A stretch of DNA of 64,000 nucleotides from Treponema sp. J25 (lineage in GTDB: Bacteria; Spirochaetota; Spirochaetia; Treponematales; Breznakiellaceae): contig NZ_PTQW01000006.1 in the NCBI RefSeq assembly GCF_004343725.1, positions 62,001-126,000 on the forward strand. Direction: 5' to 3'. This document shows positions 1 through 9,089 of the stretch, piece after piece (position 1 is the first letter of the stretch; the number at the start of each line of letters is the position of its first letter). A program made the translations under genes and the position numbers. The notes beneath the pieces were generated by a model. It saw only the letters and a program-made list of their open reading frames with translations, ran no database searches and had not been told where the DNA came from.

Positions 1-583
1 GGGAAGCATCGTCAGGGTCCACGTTAGAAATAAAGAGGGCCTTCATTTTTTGCTTTCCTCGGCTTTCTGCCCAGTTTTCCAGGGCCAGATACAACGCCCG
101 GGGACCTAAATCGGACCCCCCAATGCCAATCTGCACCACCGTTTTAAAGGGTTGATTCGTGGAACCCCGGATTTCTCCCCGGTGGACCCTTTCTGCAAAG
201 GCAGAAAAACGCTGGCGCTGCTCCGCGTAGAACTCGCCGAGGTCTTTTCCTTCGTGGATTACCGGTTTTCCCAGTTGGCCCCGAACCAGATGGTGGAGCA
301 CCCGCCGTTGTTCTCCCGTGTTCATGAGTTCCCCATCTAAAAGGGCCTGGTATTTTTCGATACATTGCTGTTCATCCGAAAGCTGCTGCAACGTCTGAAG
401 GAGTTCTTCATCCACCGCTTTGGCCGCATAGTTATAGGTAAGCCCCCCACCCACGCTGACCTGATAGGAACGCACCCGTTCCGCTGTCAAATGGGTGCCA
501 AAATCAAAGGTCCGAAGGCGTTGCACCTGGCCCTGGAGCCTCTGATACACCGTCGTTTCATCAAGATTACGATACTGAATCAT
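1..583 (-). CDS. pgi: Glucose-6-phosphate isomerase, N-terminal part (runs off left edge)
   Basis: Cytoplasmic glycolytic enzyme interconverting glucose-6-phosphate and fructose-6-phosphate. Only about 194 residues are in the window; the gene continues past position 1. The translation holds the PGI substrate-loop signature VQIGIGGSDLGPRALYLAL followed by a run ending NVDPDDAS, as expected before the active site. The ATG at 581-583 is preceded by GAGGAG about seven bases upstream. It lies downstream of argR on the same strand with a gap of almost 200 bases, so it probably has its own promoter. Family call is firm; completeness cannot be judged. Confidence 0.9.
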   Translation of the reverse strand, partial: MIQYRNLDETTVYQRLQGQVQRLRTFDFGTHLTAERVRSYQVSVGGGLTYNYAAKAVDEELLQTLQQLSDEQQCIEKYQALLDGELMNTGEQRRVLHHLVRGQLGKPVIHEGKDLGEFYAEQRQRFSAFAERVHRGEIRGSTNQPFKTVVQIGIGGSDLGPRALYLALENWAESRGKQKMKALFISNVDPDDAS

Positions 584-779
584 AAAGCACTCCTCTTCTC
601 CACAATATTTTATTTTTAAAAAAACTCGCCCCGAGGGCCTTCATCGTTCCTCAGTAACGACGGATCCTCCCCTGACCCATCGGACCGTTATAACAAAAAA
701 CAAAAGATAGACGAAAAGTCTTCTTGATGTCCCTTAACAGTATATAATTTTGGCTTTCTTTTCCAGAGACCCTGATCGC

Positions 780-1253
780 TTAATCTTCAAGCTCGGGGAT
801 TTTTTCCTTCATCCGGGCAAGGAATTCTTCCCCCGTCACGCCCTCTCGCAGACAAACAAAGACCGTATTATCCCGGCCCGCAATGGTACCGAGGACCTCA
901 TCAAGGGCCAAATTATCCACCGCTAAAGCCACCGAATCGGAATGGCCCGAATAGGTTCGAATCACCACCATATTTCCGGACCAATCAATAGAAATATAGC
1001 CCCGCAGAAAATCGTTGATGTAGGTTCGCTCACTTTCTTGCCGTTCATCTTCTCCTGGTAGGGTATAGACATACCCATTATGACCATCCGAGATTTTTCC
1101 TACCTTAAGAAGCTTAAGATCCCGAGAAAGGGTGGCCTGGGTTACCTGGAACCCTTCTTTTTGAAGGTATCCGAGAAGAATTTCCTGGGATTCTATCCGA
1201 TATGTTTTAATGAGTTTTCGTATCGCCTTGAGCCGTGCAAGCCGTTCTTTCAC
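780..1253 (-). CDS. argR: Arginine repressor ArgR
   Basis: Arginine-responsive DNA-binding repressor of 157 residues, the normal family length. The N-terminal winged helix contains ATLSRDLKLL (residues about 40-49), matching the ArgR recognition helix, and the C-terminal oligomerisation and arginine-binding domain contains GTIAGRDNTVFVC. The start is GTG at 1251-1253 with GGAG six bases upstream. Its promoter (-35 TTGTCA, -10 TATGTT, 17-base spacer) carries an ARG-box-like palindrome over the -10, so autorepression is likely. No arginine biosynthesis genes are in the window, so its targets are elsewhere. Confidence 0.93.
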   Translation of the reverse strand: MKERLARLKAIRKLIKTYRIESQEILLGYLQKEGFQVTQATLSRDLKLLKVGKISDGHNGYVYTLPGEDERQESERTYINDFLRGYISIDWSGNMVVIRTYSGHSDSVALAVDNLALDEVLGTIAGRDNTVFVCLREGVTGEEFLARMKEKIPELED

Positions 1254-1294
1254 CTGGCACTCCGCAACTACCCTTCGAATATTTATACTTCAGA

Positions 1295-1312
1295 ACTGTA
1301 TAAACATACACA
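1295..1312 (-). promoter_or_regulatory. ARG box over the argR promoter
   Basis: ACTGTATAAACATACACA matches the ARG-box consensus TNTGNATWWWWATNCANA at all but two of its positions (first T and last W) and contains the perfect inverted repeat TGTAT-AAAC-ATACA. On the minus strand it covers the argR -10 hexamer (1303-1308), with the -35 at 1326-1331. Bound ArgR would block its own transcription. Consensus match is seen directly; function is inferred. Confidence 0.65.
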
Positions 1313-1453
1313 AAAATAGGTTTCTTGACAAGGGTTAGTATAGGTTTTTGATATTGTTAAAAAATATTCACCCCGACACTATCCGATAATTCCCAATGTA
1401 TCGTTTCCCTTATTCTATACCCTTAGTTTGCCGATATAGAGACCAGGGAATCT

Positions 1454-2947
1454 ATGGGAACTCCTCAAAAATCAGAAAAACAGCCACCATCTCAGGACTC
1501 ACAGGAACAAAAGAAGGGATCTGAAGGATCGGCGCCCAAAACAGAGGAAGAGCTTCGGGCTACCATTACGGGGATCCATCAAAATGATGGCACGATGGTG
1601 ATCACCATCTCAGAAGACCACCTTTCAGCCCGGGCTGATTTTTATCCTCCCCTGGGAGACGGGAATCCCCTCAACCCCGACTATATTGCAGCCATGCTTG
1701 AAAAACTTTCCATTATCTATGGTATCCGATGGGACGCTATTCAGGAAGCGGCTCTTGAATGCAACCTGAACAGAAAGATCATAAAGGATGTCCTGATTGC
1801 CCAGGGGGACAGCCCGGTAGAAGAAATCCTGCCCTACTTTGAACTGGATAGCCGGTTTAAGAGTTCCACCCCCACCTATCGAGAAGAGGGGGGCCGGGTA
1901 GACTATCGGGCCATCTCTCATTTTTTCGTGGTAAAAAAAGACGAATGCATCGCCCATTATAAAGAAAAGGTCCCAGGGAAAGAAGGAAAAGATATCCACG
2001 GGAAAACCATCCCCATGCCAATCCGAAAAATGGAGTCCATCGTACCGGGGAAAAATACCAAACAGACCACCGACGGCATCGTGGCCACAGTGGATGGACG
2101 GCTTTCTATTAATGGCAATGAAGTTTTGGTAGAAGAGGTCCTGCAACTGAAAGGAAATGTAGGCTATGGGACAGGACATATCATTTTTCCCGGCGATGTG
2201 ATCCTGGAAGGGGAAGTCTCCGATGGCTTCAAAGTGTACGCCGGAGGGTCTATCACCGCAAAACAAACCCTGGACGCCACCGATGTGGTTGCGAAGAAAG
2301 ACCTGGTCGTTGCCGGCGGCATCATCGGGCGCGGGAACGGGGTAGTCAAAGTAGGGGGAAACCTCCGGGCCCGTTTTATTCAAAATTGCTACATTTTGTC
2401 TCGCGGAACCGTATGGGTAAGTGGGGCCATCGTGAATTCCCGGGTCTACAGCATGGATCGTATAGATCTGGGAGATAAGGGTAAGATTCTCGGCGGAGAA
2501 CTCTATGCCATCCATGGGATCCGGGCCGAATCTATCGGGCGAGAAGGCGGCCGGGTCACCAGGATTCACTGCGGCATCGATTTTATTTCTCAACAAGAAT
2601 TAGATAAACATAATGAAAGTCTGCGGCTTTTGGCGGGGAAAATAAAAAAGGTTCAGGAGGTTCTTAAAAATCCTGAGATTCCAGGGGAACAGAAAAAACG
2701 ATTCCTTCTGTATTTACAAAAACTGCAGGAAGAACAGGGAAAGCTCCAGAACCGTATTGTAGAACTCTTACCCAAAATTAACGCGGACGAACAGGCGATG
2801 ATAGAAATTTTTGGGTCCGTCGCAGAAGGAACGATCATCGAAATTTGTCATGTAGCCCTTTTCATCGAAAAACCCTTGAAAAAAGTACGGTTTCGCCTGA
2901 ACAAGCAGGAAGGGAAGCTGGTATCCGAACCGTTAAAAGAACGGTAA
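1454..2947 (+). CDS. FapA / DUF342 family protein
   Basis: A 497-residue protein of the FapA (DUF342) family, common in spirochaetes and Firmicutes and often linked to flagellar or cell-surface polymer functions, though its biochemistry is not settled. Visible family marks are HYKEKVPGKEGKDIHGK near residue 170 and a repetitive parallel-beta-helix-like core with GGSITAKQTLDATDVVAKK and VAGGIIGRG. A charged helical stretch (about residues 380-450) looks like a coiled coil. The first 40 residues are polar and low-complexity. It is divergent from argR and followed by a TM2-domain gene on the same strand. Confidence 0.8.
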   Translation: MGTPQKSEKQPPSQDSQEQKKGSEGSAPKTEEELRATITGIHQNDGTMVITISEDHLSARADFYPPLGDGNPLNPDYIAAMLEKLSIIYGIRWDAIQEAALECNLNRKIIKDVLIAQGDSPVEEILPYFELDSRFKSSTPTYREEGGRVDYRAISHFFVVKKDECIAHYKEKVPGKEGKDIHGKTIPMPIRKMESIVPGKNTKQTTDGIVATVDGRLSINGNEVLVEEVLQLKGNVGYGTGHIIFPGDVILEGEVSDGFKVYAGGSITAKQTLDATDVVAKKDLVVAGGIIGRGNGVVKVGGNLRARFIQNCYILSRGTVWVSGAIVNSRVYSMDRIDLGDKGKILGGELYAIHGIRAESIGREGGRVTRIHCGIDFISQQELDKHNESLRLLAGKIKKVQEVLKNPEIPGEQKKRFLLYLQKLQEEQGKLQNRIVELLPKINADEQAMIEIFGSVAEGTIIEICHVALFIEKPLKKVRFRLNKQEGKLVSEPLKER

Positions 2948-3108
2948 AACGCCATCTTTATAGGTCCCCGTTACAGGCCGAAACCCTTGTCCCTTTAAGA
3001 AAATCCTGACAGTAAGGCCCTCGCAAAAAAAGCGGCCCGTTACGGTTCCCCGTAACTTGTCCTCTCTACGGCGAACATGATAGTATAGATACAGAGAGGT
3101 GTTGGCCT

Positions 3109-3630
3109 GTGTATAATCTTTTTATCGCCTACCTGTTGTGGTTCCTGTCTGGTTTTGGAGCCTTGGGATTCCATCGCTTTTATCTCGGAAAGATACCCAC
3201 CGGGCTTCTGTGGATGTGTACGGGGGGTCTGGGGATGGTCGGTGCCATCTACGACTTTTTTACCCTGCCCGCCCAAGTGGCCGAGGCAAACATGAAACTT
3301 GCCCTCCAGGAAAGACAGGGGTCTTATCCAGGACCAGGGGGTTATACAAGCGGAGGCTGGCGCTATGCGGAGGATGCAGAGGCAAGAATCGTTAAAAAGG
3401 AAAGCCTTGAACGGGTTATTCTCCGGGTGGCCAAGGCAAACAAGGGGCTTGCTACGGCAAGCGAAGTGGCTTTAGAAGCGGACATTCCCCTTGAAGAGGC
3501 CAAGGCAGCTCTGGAAAAGCTGGTTGATAAGGGCTTTGCGGAACTGCGGGTTAAGAATAATGGCACCCTGGTATATGCCTTCCCCGACTTAATGGATCCC
3601 AAAGCATCCTACGAGGATCTTTCATTTTAA
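3109..3630 (+). CDS. TM2-domain membrane protein with C-terminal winged-helix-like region
   Basis: A 173-residue protein. Residues 1-55 form a TM2 domain: two hydrophobic segments around the signature GALGFHRFYLGKIPTGLL and a DFF motif. After a glycine/tyrosine-rich linker (about 70-85), residues 95-160 (SLERVILRVAKANKGLATASEVA onward to LVDKGFAELRV) resemble a small winged-helix fold that reads through promoter-like architectures or protein partners. The start is GTG at 3109, with AGAGGTG upstream. The function is unknown; a membrane-tethered sensor or adaptor is a guess from the domain combination. Confidence 0.7.
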   Translation: MYNLFIAYLLWFLSGFGALGFHRFYLGKIPTGLLWMCTGGLGMVGAIYDFFTLPAQVAEANMKLALQERQGSYPGPGGYTSGGWRYAEDAEARIVKKESLERVILRVAKANKGLATASEVALEADIPLEEAKAALEKLVDKGFAELRVKNNGTLVYAFPDLMDPKASYEDLSF

Positions 3631-3809
3631 AACCGTCAATGTTGGTTATCTGAGGGCTACCGAACTCTTATCCGGGGGATCGAAGGGAGAGCCCGGGGAG
3701 GCGAGAAGAGAGGAATCTTCCGGCGCTGAGCAATTGAGAAGGAGCAAGCCCCTTTCATGCTTCGCCAGCCAGTTTTGGCATGAGGATAGCTCCCGCCAGG
3801 CAGCGGGTA

Positions 3810-6251
3810 TCATCGTTTTAAGAGCACCACCGTCTTTCCAAAACCACCCTGCTCGGGGTGAGCAAAAGCAAAGGAAGCTACCAGGGGATGGTTTCTTAAG
3901 TAGTCCTGAACACCCTTCTGGAGAATTCCTTCTCCCTTCCCGTGAATTATAGAGAATTCCGAAAGCCCCGCCAGGGCAGCCCCCTGGATTTGCCGTTCCA
4001 CCGCATCAAGGGCTTCGTCAAGCCGCATACCCCGCAGATTCAACTCCAGCACCGGTGGCGGCCTATCATCCCGCAGTTCTACCTGAGCGGCAACGGGTAA
4101 GCGCTGTTTTTCTTTTTCCTCTTTTATTGGTACGATGGAGCCTTCCTCTACCGTGATTTTTACGGCCCCCACTGCCACGACCCAGCGTTTTTCCCCCTTT
4201 CGGGAATGGCCGGCCTCTCGCACCAGTTCTCCCCGTTGTTTCGCCGGTAACACCAGGACCGCCATCCCCGGTTGCAAGGAAGATTTCTTTTCAGAGCCCT
4301 TTCCTTCCCCCGAAGATACCGTCCCTTCTTCTGGAGAACTCGCCTCACGCTCCCGCTGCAATTCCTCATGCTCCGCTTCATAGGACAGGACTTCTTTTTC
4401 AAGATGTTCCTCCAGGGATGCGAGGAATTCCTTTACCTGACGGGTTTTTTCTCTGGTAAGTTCCCCTTCCCGGATCTCGCGAACCAGGTTTTCCAGGGTT
4501 TTTCGGCTTTCCTGGAGAAAACGCTGGAGGGCCGATAAATCCTCTGAACGACGGAGGAGCTCCGCTTGTTTGAGTTTTAGGGACCTGAGGTCCACCCTTC
4601 GCCGTTCTTCCCATAAAAGGGCCTGTTCTTTCTGCAGCTCCTGCCGCAGGGCTTCTACCTCTCGATGCTTTTCTTTAAGCCCCACAATAAGATGGGCCAC
4701 ATCGGTCCGCTCTTCCTCTATGTAGTGGCGGGCCTGCTCCACAATTTCCCGGGGAATACCGTTGCGAAGCGCAATGTCCAGGGCCCGACTTTCGCCGGGT
4801 ATTCCCATGAGAATGCGGTAGGTAGGGGAGAGGGTGGTACTATCAAATTCCACGGAGGCGTTCTCCACCCCCTCATGGGTATACCCATAATTTTTAAGCA
4901 CCCCATGATGGGTGGTCACGAGGAGCCGGGCCTTTAGCTGCACCAGATAATCCATGAGGGCCATCGCCAGGGCGCCCCCTTCTTCGGGGTCCGTACCAGC
5001 CCCCAGTTCATCAAGAAGAATTAAACTGGAAGCGGTAGCCTTCTCGAGGATTCCCGCAATATTCACCATATGGGCAGAAAAGGTAGAAAGGGACTGACTT
5101 ATGGACTGTTCATCGCCGACATCAGCGTAGACCCCATCAAAAAGAGGAAGCTGGCTCCCCTCTGCGGCGGGAATGGCAAGGCCATATTGATTCATGAGAG
5201 CACAGAGCCCCACCGTCTTAAGGGTTACGGTTTTTCCTCCCGTGTTCGGGCCCGTAATAATCACCGCCCGGATCCCCTCCCGGAAGGCTATATCGATGGG
5301 AACCGCCCGGCTCCCCAACAGGGGATGTCGGGCCTGACGCAAAACGAGGGGCCCCTGCTCCCCCGGGCTTTCCTCTGCAAACACCCCCCTGCTCTCCCGG
5401 CTATACCGCGAACGGGCCCGGAGGGTTTCCAGATACAAAAATTGACGGTGAAACAGTGCAAGGCTTTCCTGATAGGGGGCTATTCGCTGGGTAAGTTCCC
5501 GGAAGATGCGATGGATCTCTGCCTCTAGCCGTTGCTGCTCCAGGACGATCTGATTATTCTTTTCCACAATATCCAGGGGCTCGATAAAAACGGTCTGTCC
5601 TGTGCCACTGACCTCATGGACAATCCCCTTGATTCGTCCCCGAAAATTTGCCTTTAGGGCAAGCACAATCCGGCCATCCCGCTGGGAGGGGAGCTCCGAT
5701 TGGAGCATCCGCCGGATCTCTTCGTTAGTGGTGTACGATCGAACTCGCTGGTCCAATTCCCGGGAAAGCCGCCCGATATTTTCCCGGATCATGCGTAATT
5801 CGGGGAGATCCCGCAGGTTCCCATCCCGATCGAGGATCTTGAAAATCTGTTCCTCCACGGGTTTACAATCCGGTAAGGAGGTCACTAAGGGCCAGAGGGG
5901 CGAATCGGGATATTCTTCAAGGGCCTTATAAAGCCATTTTCGAACCCCTTCGGCCCGATACAGAAACAGCCCCAGGGCATAGGCTTCTTCTATCTCCAGG
6001 GAAACGCCCTCCCTTGCCAGCTTGGCAAGGATCGAACCGATCGAGGGAAGGGTTTCCCTCGGTTCTTCGCCCAGTCGGTCCACCGCAGCCCCAAGGTGGG
6101 CTACCATGGTCTTTAGGTTTCGTACCGCTTCCCAGTCCAGGAGGGGTTGTTGTTCCATGACAAGGGCCGCCGCTTCTTCACTGTCGCACCGTTCGGCTAC
6201 CCGCCGCTGGATCACCTCAAATTCTAAGATTCGTATCGTCCGTTCATTCAT
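3810..6251 (-). CDS. mutS2: MutS2 family DNA mismatch/ribosome-rescue ATPase
   Basis: A 813-residue MutS2 protein. It has the MutS core and ATPase with Walker A GPNTGGKT (about 334-341), the Walker B/DELGAGTDP motif, a long charged coiled coil (about 520-640) and a C-terminal Smr nuclease domain with HGKGEGIL. MutS2 proteins lack the mismatch-binding domain of MutS; they limit recombination and, in Bacillus, act on collided ribosomes. It is the last gene of a leftward run and begins nine bases after rsgA ends, suggesting co-transcription with rsgA and murI. Confidence 0.93.
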   Translation of the reverse strand: MNERTIRILEFEVIQRRVAERCDSEEAAALVMEQQPLLDWEAVRNLKTMVAHLGAAVDRLGEEPRETLPSIGSILAKLAREGVSLEIEEAYALGLFLYRAEGVRKWLYKALEEYPDSPLWPLVTSLPDCKPVEEQIFKILDRDGNLRDLPELRMIRENIGRLSRELDQRVRSYTTNEEIRRMLQSELPSQRDGRIVLALKANFRGRIKGIVHEVSGTGQTVFIEPLDIVEKNNQIVLEQQRLEAEIHRIFRELTQRIAPYQESLALFHRQFLYLETLRARSRYSRESRGVFAEESPGEQGPLVLRQARHPLLGSRAVPIDIAFREGIRAVIITGPNTGGKTVTLKTVGLCALMNQYGLAIPAAEGSQLPLFDGVYADVGDEQSISQSLSTFSAHMVNIAGILEKATASSLILLDELGAGTDPEEGGALAMALMDYLVQLKARLLVTTHHGVLKNYGYTHEGVENASVEFDSTTLSPTYRILMGIPGESRALDIALRNGIPREIVEQARHYIEEERTDVAHLIVGLKEKHREVEALRQELQKEQALLWEERRRVDLRSLKLKQAELLRRSEDLSALQRFLQESRKTLENLVREIREGELTREKTRQVKEFLASLEEHLEKEVLSYEAEHEELQREREASSPEEGTVSSGEGKGSEKKSSLQPGMAVLVLPAKQRGELVREAGHSRKGEKRWVVAVGAVKITVEEGSIVPIKEEKEKQRLPVAAQVELRDDRPPPVLELNLRGMRLDEALDAVERQIQGAALAGLSEFSIIHGKGEGILQKGVQDYLRNHPLVASFAFAHPEQGGFGKTVVLLKR

Positions 6252-6260
6252 ACTGTCTCG

Positions 6261-7217
6261 TTATAGGTTCTCGTAGGAACTACGCTCCGTAAGCTCTTGC
6301 ACAATACTCTGAAAACTTTCGTAGCGATCCTCATGGATATAGCCCGCATCCAGGGCTTCTAAAATTTTACAGCCCACTTCAAACCGATGGGAACAGGAGA
6401 GTCCATAGGAACACTGACCGACAAGGGGCGCAAATTCCTTAAAATACAGGGCTACCTCTCTACTGGTAATGCCGTCGATCGTAAGCCGTCGAATGCCAGG
6501 GGTATCAAGGACCCAAAAGGAATGACCCCCATAGGTGCAGAGGATCATCTGAGCCATGGTAGTGGTGTGGGAACCCCGCTGGTACTTTGCTGAAAGGGCC
6601 CCTACTTTTAACGGAGGAGAGGCCCCCAGGGCGTTAATAAGGCTCGATTTTCCCACCCCCGATTGTCCGACAAGAAGGACCCGTTTCCCCTGCCAGTGAC
6701 GGGTAAGTTCTTCAAGCCCTGCCCCACTGAGGGCTGAAACTCGAAACACCGGATAGCCTATGCGAACAAAATCACTGAGTCGTTCTTCCATATCAAGGAG
6801 AACACCCTGGTCTCGGAGCTCTTGATCCGTCTTATTTAGGATAATGGCTGCCGGAACATGGGCTATCTCCGCCTGAACCAGGACCCGATCGATAAAGCGG
6901 GGACGAAAGGGGGGCTCCTCGGCGGTGGTGACACAGCACAAAAGATCGATATTTGCGGCTATCACCTGGGGGGCATCCCCCTTCTGGTTAAAGCGGGTAA
7001 AAACGGTGCTTCGAGGCAACAGTTCAAGGATACGGCCCCGTCCGTCAGGAGAGGTCACCTCAAAAACAACCCGATCGCCCGGAGCAAGGGGGTTGTAAAA
7101 TCCCTGGGAGGCCTTAAGGATCTTTCCCTTTATTTCACACATAACCCGTTCCCCTTCATCGCTTTCTACGAGGAACGAATTTTTAGAACAGCGAAGCACC
7201 ATCCCCGTTAACGCCAC
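6261..7217 (-). CDS. rsgA: Ribosome small-subunit GTPase RsgA
   Basis: Circularly permuted GTPase that helps mature the 30S ribosomal subunit. The order of motifs is diagnostic: OB-fold N-terminus, then G4 NKTD, G5 SALSG, G1 GQSGVGKSS, G3 DTPG, and a C-terminal zinc site C-x5-C-x-H-x5-C (CSYGLSCSHRFEVGC). At 318 residues it is of normal length. The start is GTG at 7215-7217 with AGGAG upstream; it overlaps the end of murI by ten bases, indicating translational coupling. Confidence 0.95.
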   Translation of the reverse strand: MALTGMVLRCSKNSFLVESDEGERVMCEIKGKILKASQGFYNPLAPGDRVVFEVTSPDGRGRILELLPRSTVFTRFNQKGDAPQVIAANIDLLCCVTTAEEPPFRPRFIDRVLVQAEIAHVPAAIILNKTDQELRDQGVLLDMEERLSDFVRIGYPVFRVSALSGAGLEELTRHWQGKRVLLVGQSGVGKSSLINALGASPPLKVGALSAKYQRGSHTTTMAQMILCTYGGHSFWVLDTPGIRRLTIDGITSREVALYFKEFAPLVGQCSYGLSCSHRFEVGCKILEALDAGYIHEDRYESFQSIVQELTERSSYENL

Positions 7218-8095
7218 GGCTCTCTCCTAAAGTTGTACAACCGCATCAAAGAGGACCAGCCAGCATCTAAGTCCTGACTCCCCGTAACCACAAGTCTATC
7301 AGGGGGAACAGAAAAGGGAAACGAACGGTGGGGTTGCGCTTCCCCTGCAGAAAGGACCTCTGAAACCATGGAGTTTCCCGTACCTTCTCCAGAAACCGAC
7401 CGCTTCTCAGGTAACCCCATCCCCTTAAGAAGGGTAACCACCCGCTGGGCCACCCCATCCAGGGAATGGTAAATGGCAAGCTCCGGAGGAGCAAGGGCCT
7501 GAAATTCTTCGAGCAAAAATAGAAAATGGGTGCATCCCAATACCAGCCCGTCGCACCCCGCCTCAAGGCTCTGGACGAGGTAGGGACGGACCATTTCTTC
7601 CCGCATCGTTTTTGAAGCATGCACATACTCCCGTTCCACAAACTGCACCAGTTCAGGAGCTCCCTGCCCTATAACAGCACACTGAGCATTAAACTGTCTT
7701 GCCAGATCGTAAATATACGGATCCTGCACGGTCCGCTCAGTGGCCAGCACCAGGACGCGGTTTTTCTGAGTTGCCAGCACGGCAGGTTTAACCGCCGGCA
7801 CGGTTCCCACAAAGGTAAGGCCAGGGAAAGAACTGCGAAGATATCCAAGGCTTGTTACCGAGGCGGTATTGCAGGCCAGGACCACCAGGGCTGGATCATA
7901 GCGAGTTACCAGTTGTTCCACCAGCTTTGCGAGAAGAGATGAAAGAAGCTCCTTCTCTTTTGGCCCATAGGGAAAATTTGCTCGATCCGCCACATATATC
8001 ACAGGGTAGGTGGGCATACTTTTTTTAAAACTTTCATAATAGGGTAAGCCTCCCACACCCGAATCAATAAAAATTACCGGTTTATGCTGATTCAT
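7208..8095 (-). CDS. murI: Glutamate racemase
   Basis: Makes D-glutamate for peptidoglycan. The N-terminus has IFIDSGVGGLPYY and the two catalytic cysteines lie in ACNTAS and GCTHF, as in the Asp/Glu racemase family. It has 295 residues. A stretch of about 40 residues near 225-265, rich in Ser and Gly, is longer than in many MurI proteins and may be a flexible insertion. It sits between a zinc-ribbon gene and rsgA in the leftward operon. Confidence 0.93.
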   Translation of the reverse strand: MNQHKPVIFIDSGVGGLPYYESFKKSMPTYPVIYVADRANFPYGPKEKELLSSLLAKLVEQLVTRYDPALVVLACNTASVTSLGYLRSSFPGLTFVGTVPAVKPAVLATQKNRVLVLATERTVQDPYIYDLARQFNAQCAVIGQGAPELVQFVEREYVHASKTMREEMVRPYLVQSLEAGCDGLVLGCTHFLFLLEEFQALAPPELAIYHSLDGVAQRVVTLLKGMGLPEKRSVSGEGTGNSMVSEVLSAGEAQPHRSFPFSVPPDRLVVTGSQDLDAGWSSLMRLYNFRREPWR

Positions 8096-8119
8096 AGGTA
8101 TTGCATGCTCACAGGCTTT

Positions 8120-8419
8120 TTACGATTCGTCATTAAAGAGTCGCAAAAAAGTATCCCGGGCCGAACGTTCCTGAGAACGACGGTGCAGGTCTCCCTCATG
8201 GCCAGTACGCAGGGCCTGATGGACCCGAAACCAATCACAGAAATTGGCCCGTTCTTTGTCTGCTGGCATCTCTGCCTGGCTTTCCCGGCAAGAAGCAGAA
8301 GCACTATCATAAAAAGCACAGTTCCGACAACAGCGAAGATCCCGTCCACAGGAATCGCATCGTTCTGAACGACCTACGGGATCCGGTAAACTAATAGGAC
8401 TTCCACAGTACCAGCACAT
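8120..8419 (-). CDS. Small zinc-ribbon protein of unknown function
   Basis: About 99 residues from the ATG at 8417-8419; a TTG start ten codons earlier (8446) is possible but has no good ribosome-binding site. Cysteine pairs CWYCG, CDSCG and CCRNC, followed by a single C and FCDWF, form a compact multi-zinc ribbon. The C-terminal half is charged and helical. It is the first gene of the murI-rsgA-mutS2 run. I do not recognise a named family; a nucleic-acid or ribosome role would fit the neighbours but is only a guess. Confidence 0.65.
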   Translation of the reverse strand: MCWYCGSPISLPDPVGRSERCDSCGRDLRCCRNCAFYDSASASCRESQAEMPADKERANFCDWFRVHQALRTGHEGDLHRRSQERSARDTFLRLFNDES

Positions 8420-8495
8420 AGCAGGTATGATACTCCGGGCCGACAATTATCGCAAGGCCCTTGCATGAGGAGAGCACACCCTTTATTATATTTCT

Positions 8496-9089
8496 ATGTT
8501 TTCACTTATTCCCTGTGTGGCAGGCTGTGGCCAGGCGGCCCTTTCAGGAGCAAAGACCTGTGCGCTCCATTCGATGAATCAAGAACTGGAAACCCTCCGA
8601 TTTCTTCAAATTTTTCAGCAACAAAGGACTATTAAAGACTTAAATTTAGCGGGGCTTACCTTTGAAGCGGTGGATTTTTCCCAGAAACGTTTTTTTGGAT
8701 GTAATTTTTCTCATGCCCGCTTTATTCGCTGTATCTTCTCCGGCGTGTTCGTTCGGATGAGTTTTTTTGATTTTGTTGAATGTCTCGAATGTGACTTTTC
8801 CCATTCGGATATGCAGTTTGTATCCTTTGGAGGAAGCCATATTCAGGATTGCACCTTCGAGGGTTCTGAACTTGTCCACGTAAACTTCGGAGGTTCCCGG
8901 ATTACCGATTGTACCTTTAATAATTCGAACCTATATAACAGCCGCTTTGTTAACGCAAACCTTCGCTCGGTAGACTTCATCGATTGTAATATAAAAAAGA
9001 CCTTCTTCGTTCGGGCCATGCAAGAGGGAGTCTCGTTCCGATCCTCCAATACGGCAGAAGCGGTGTTCGAACTGGGAGAAGGCCTATGA
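8496..9089 (+). CDS. Pentapeptide-repeat protein with N-terminal Cys/His cluster
   Basis: A 197-residue protein. Residues 1-27 hold C-x3-C-x10-C-x2-H, a likely small metal site. From about residue 48, repeats of the A(D/N)LXX type run almost to the end (for example FSQKRFFGCNFSHARF, NNSNLYNSRF, NANLRSVDF), predicting a right-handed quadrilateral beta helix. Cysteine occurs repeatedly at one position of the repeats. No Shine-Dalgarno lies close to the ATG. It overlaps the next gene by four bases (ATGA), so the two are probably co-translated. Function unknown. Confidence 0.75.
   Translation: MFSLIPCVAGCGQAALSGAKTCALHSMNQELETLRFLQIFQQQRTIKDLNLAGLTFEAVDFSQKRFFGCNFSHARFIRCIFSGVFVRMSFFDFVECLECDFSHSDMQFVSFGGSHIQDCTFEGSELVHVNFGGSRITDCTFNNSNLYNSRFVNANLRSVDFIDCNIKKTFFVRAMQEGVSFRSSNTAEAVFELGEGL

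Noticed and set aside
1625-2596. A 323-codon open frame on the minus strand opposite the FapA gene
   Set aside because: Shadow of the FapA coding frame; low-complexity translation with no family likeness.
3039-3056. Hairpin GTTACGG-TTCC-CCGTAAC between fapA and the TM2 gene as a terminator
   Set aside because: No T run follows on the plus strand, and the A run on the other side is seven bases away with no minus-strand gene to end.
3631-3809. Possible short gene between the TM2 gene and mutS2
   Set aside because: No frame with a start, ribosome site and recognisable protein; no clear structure.
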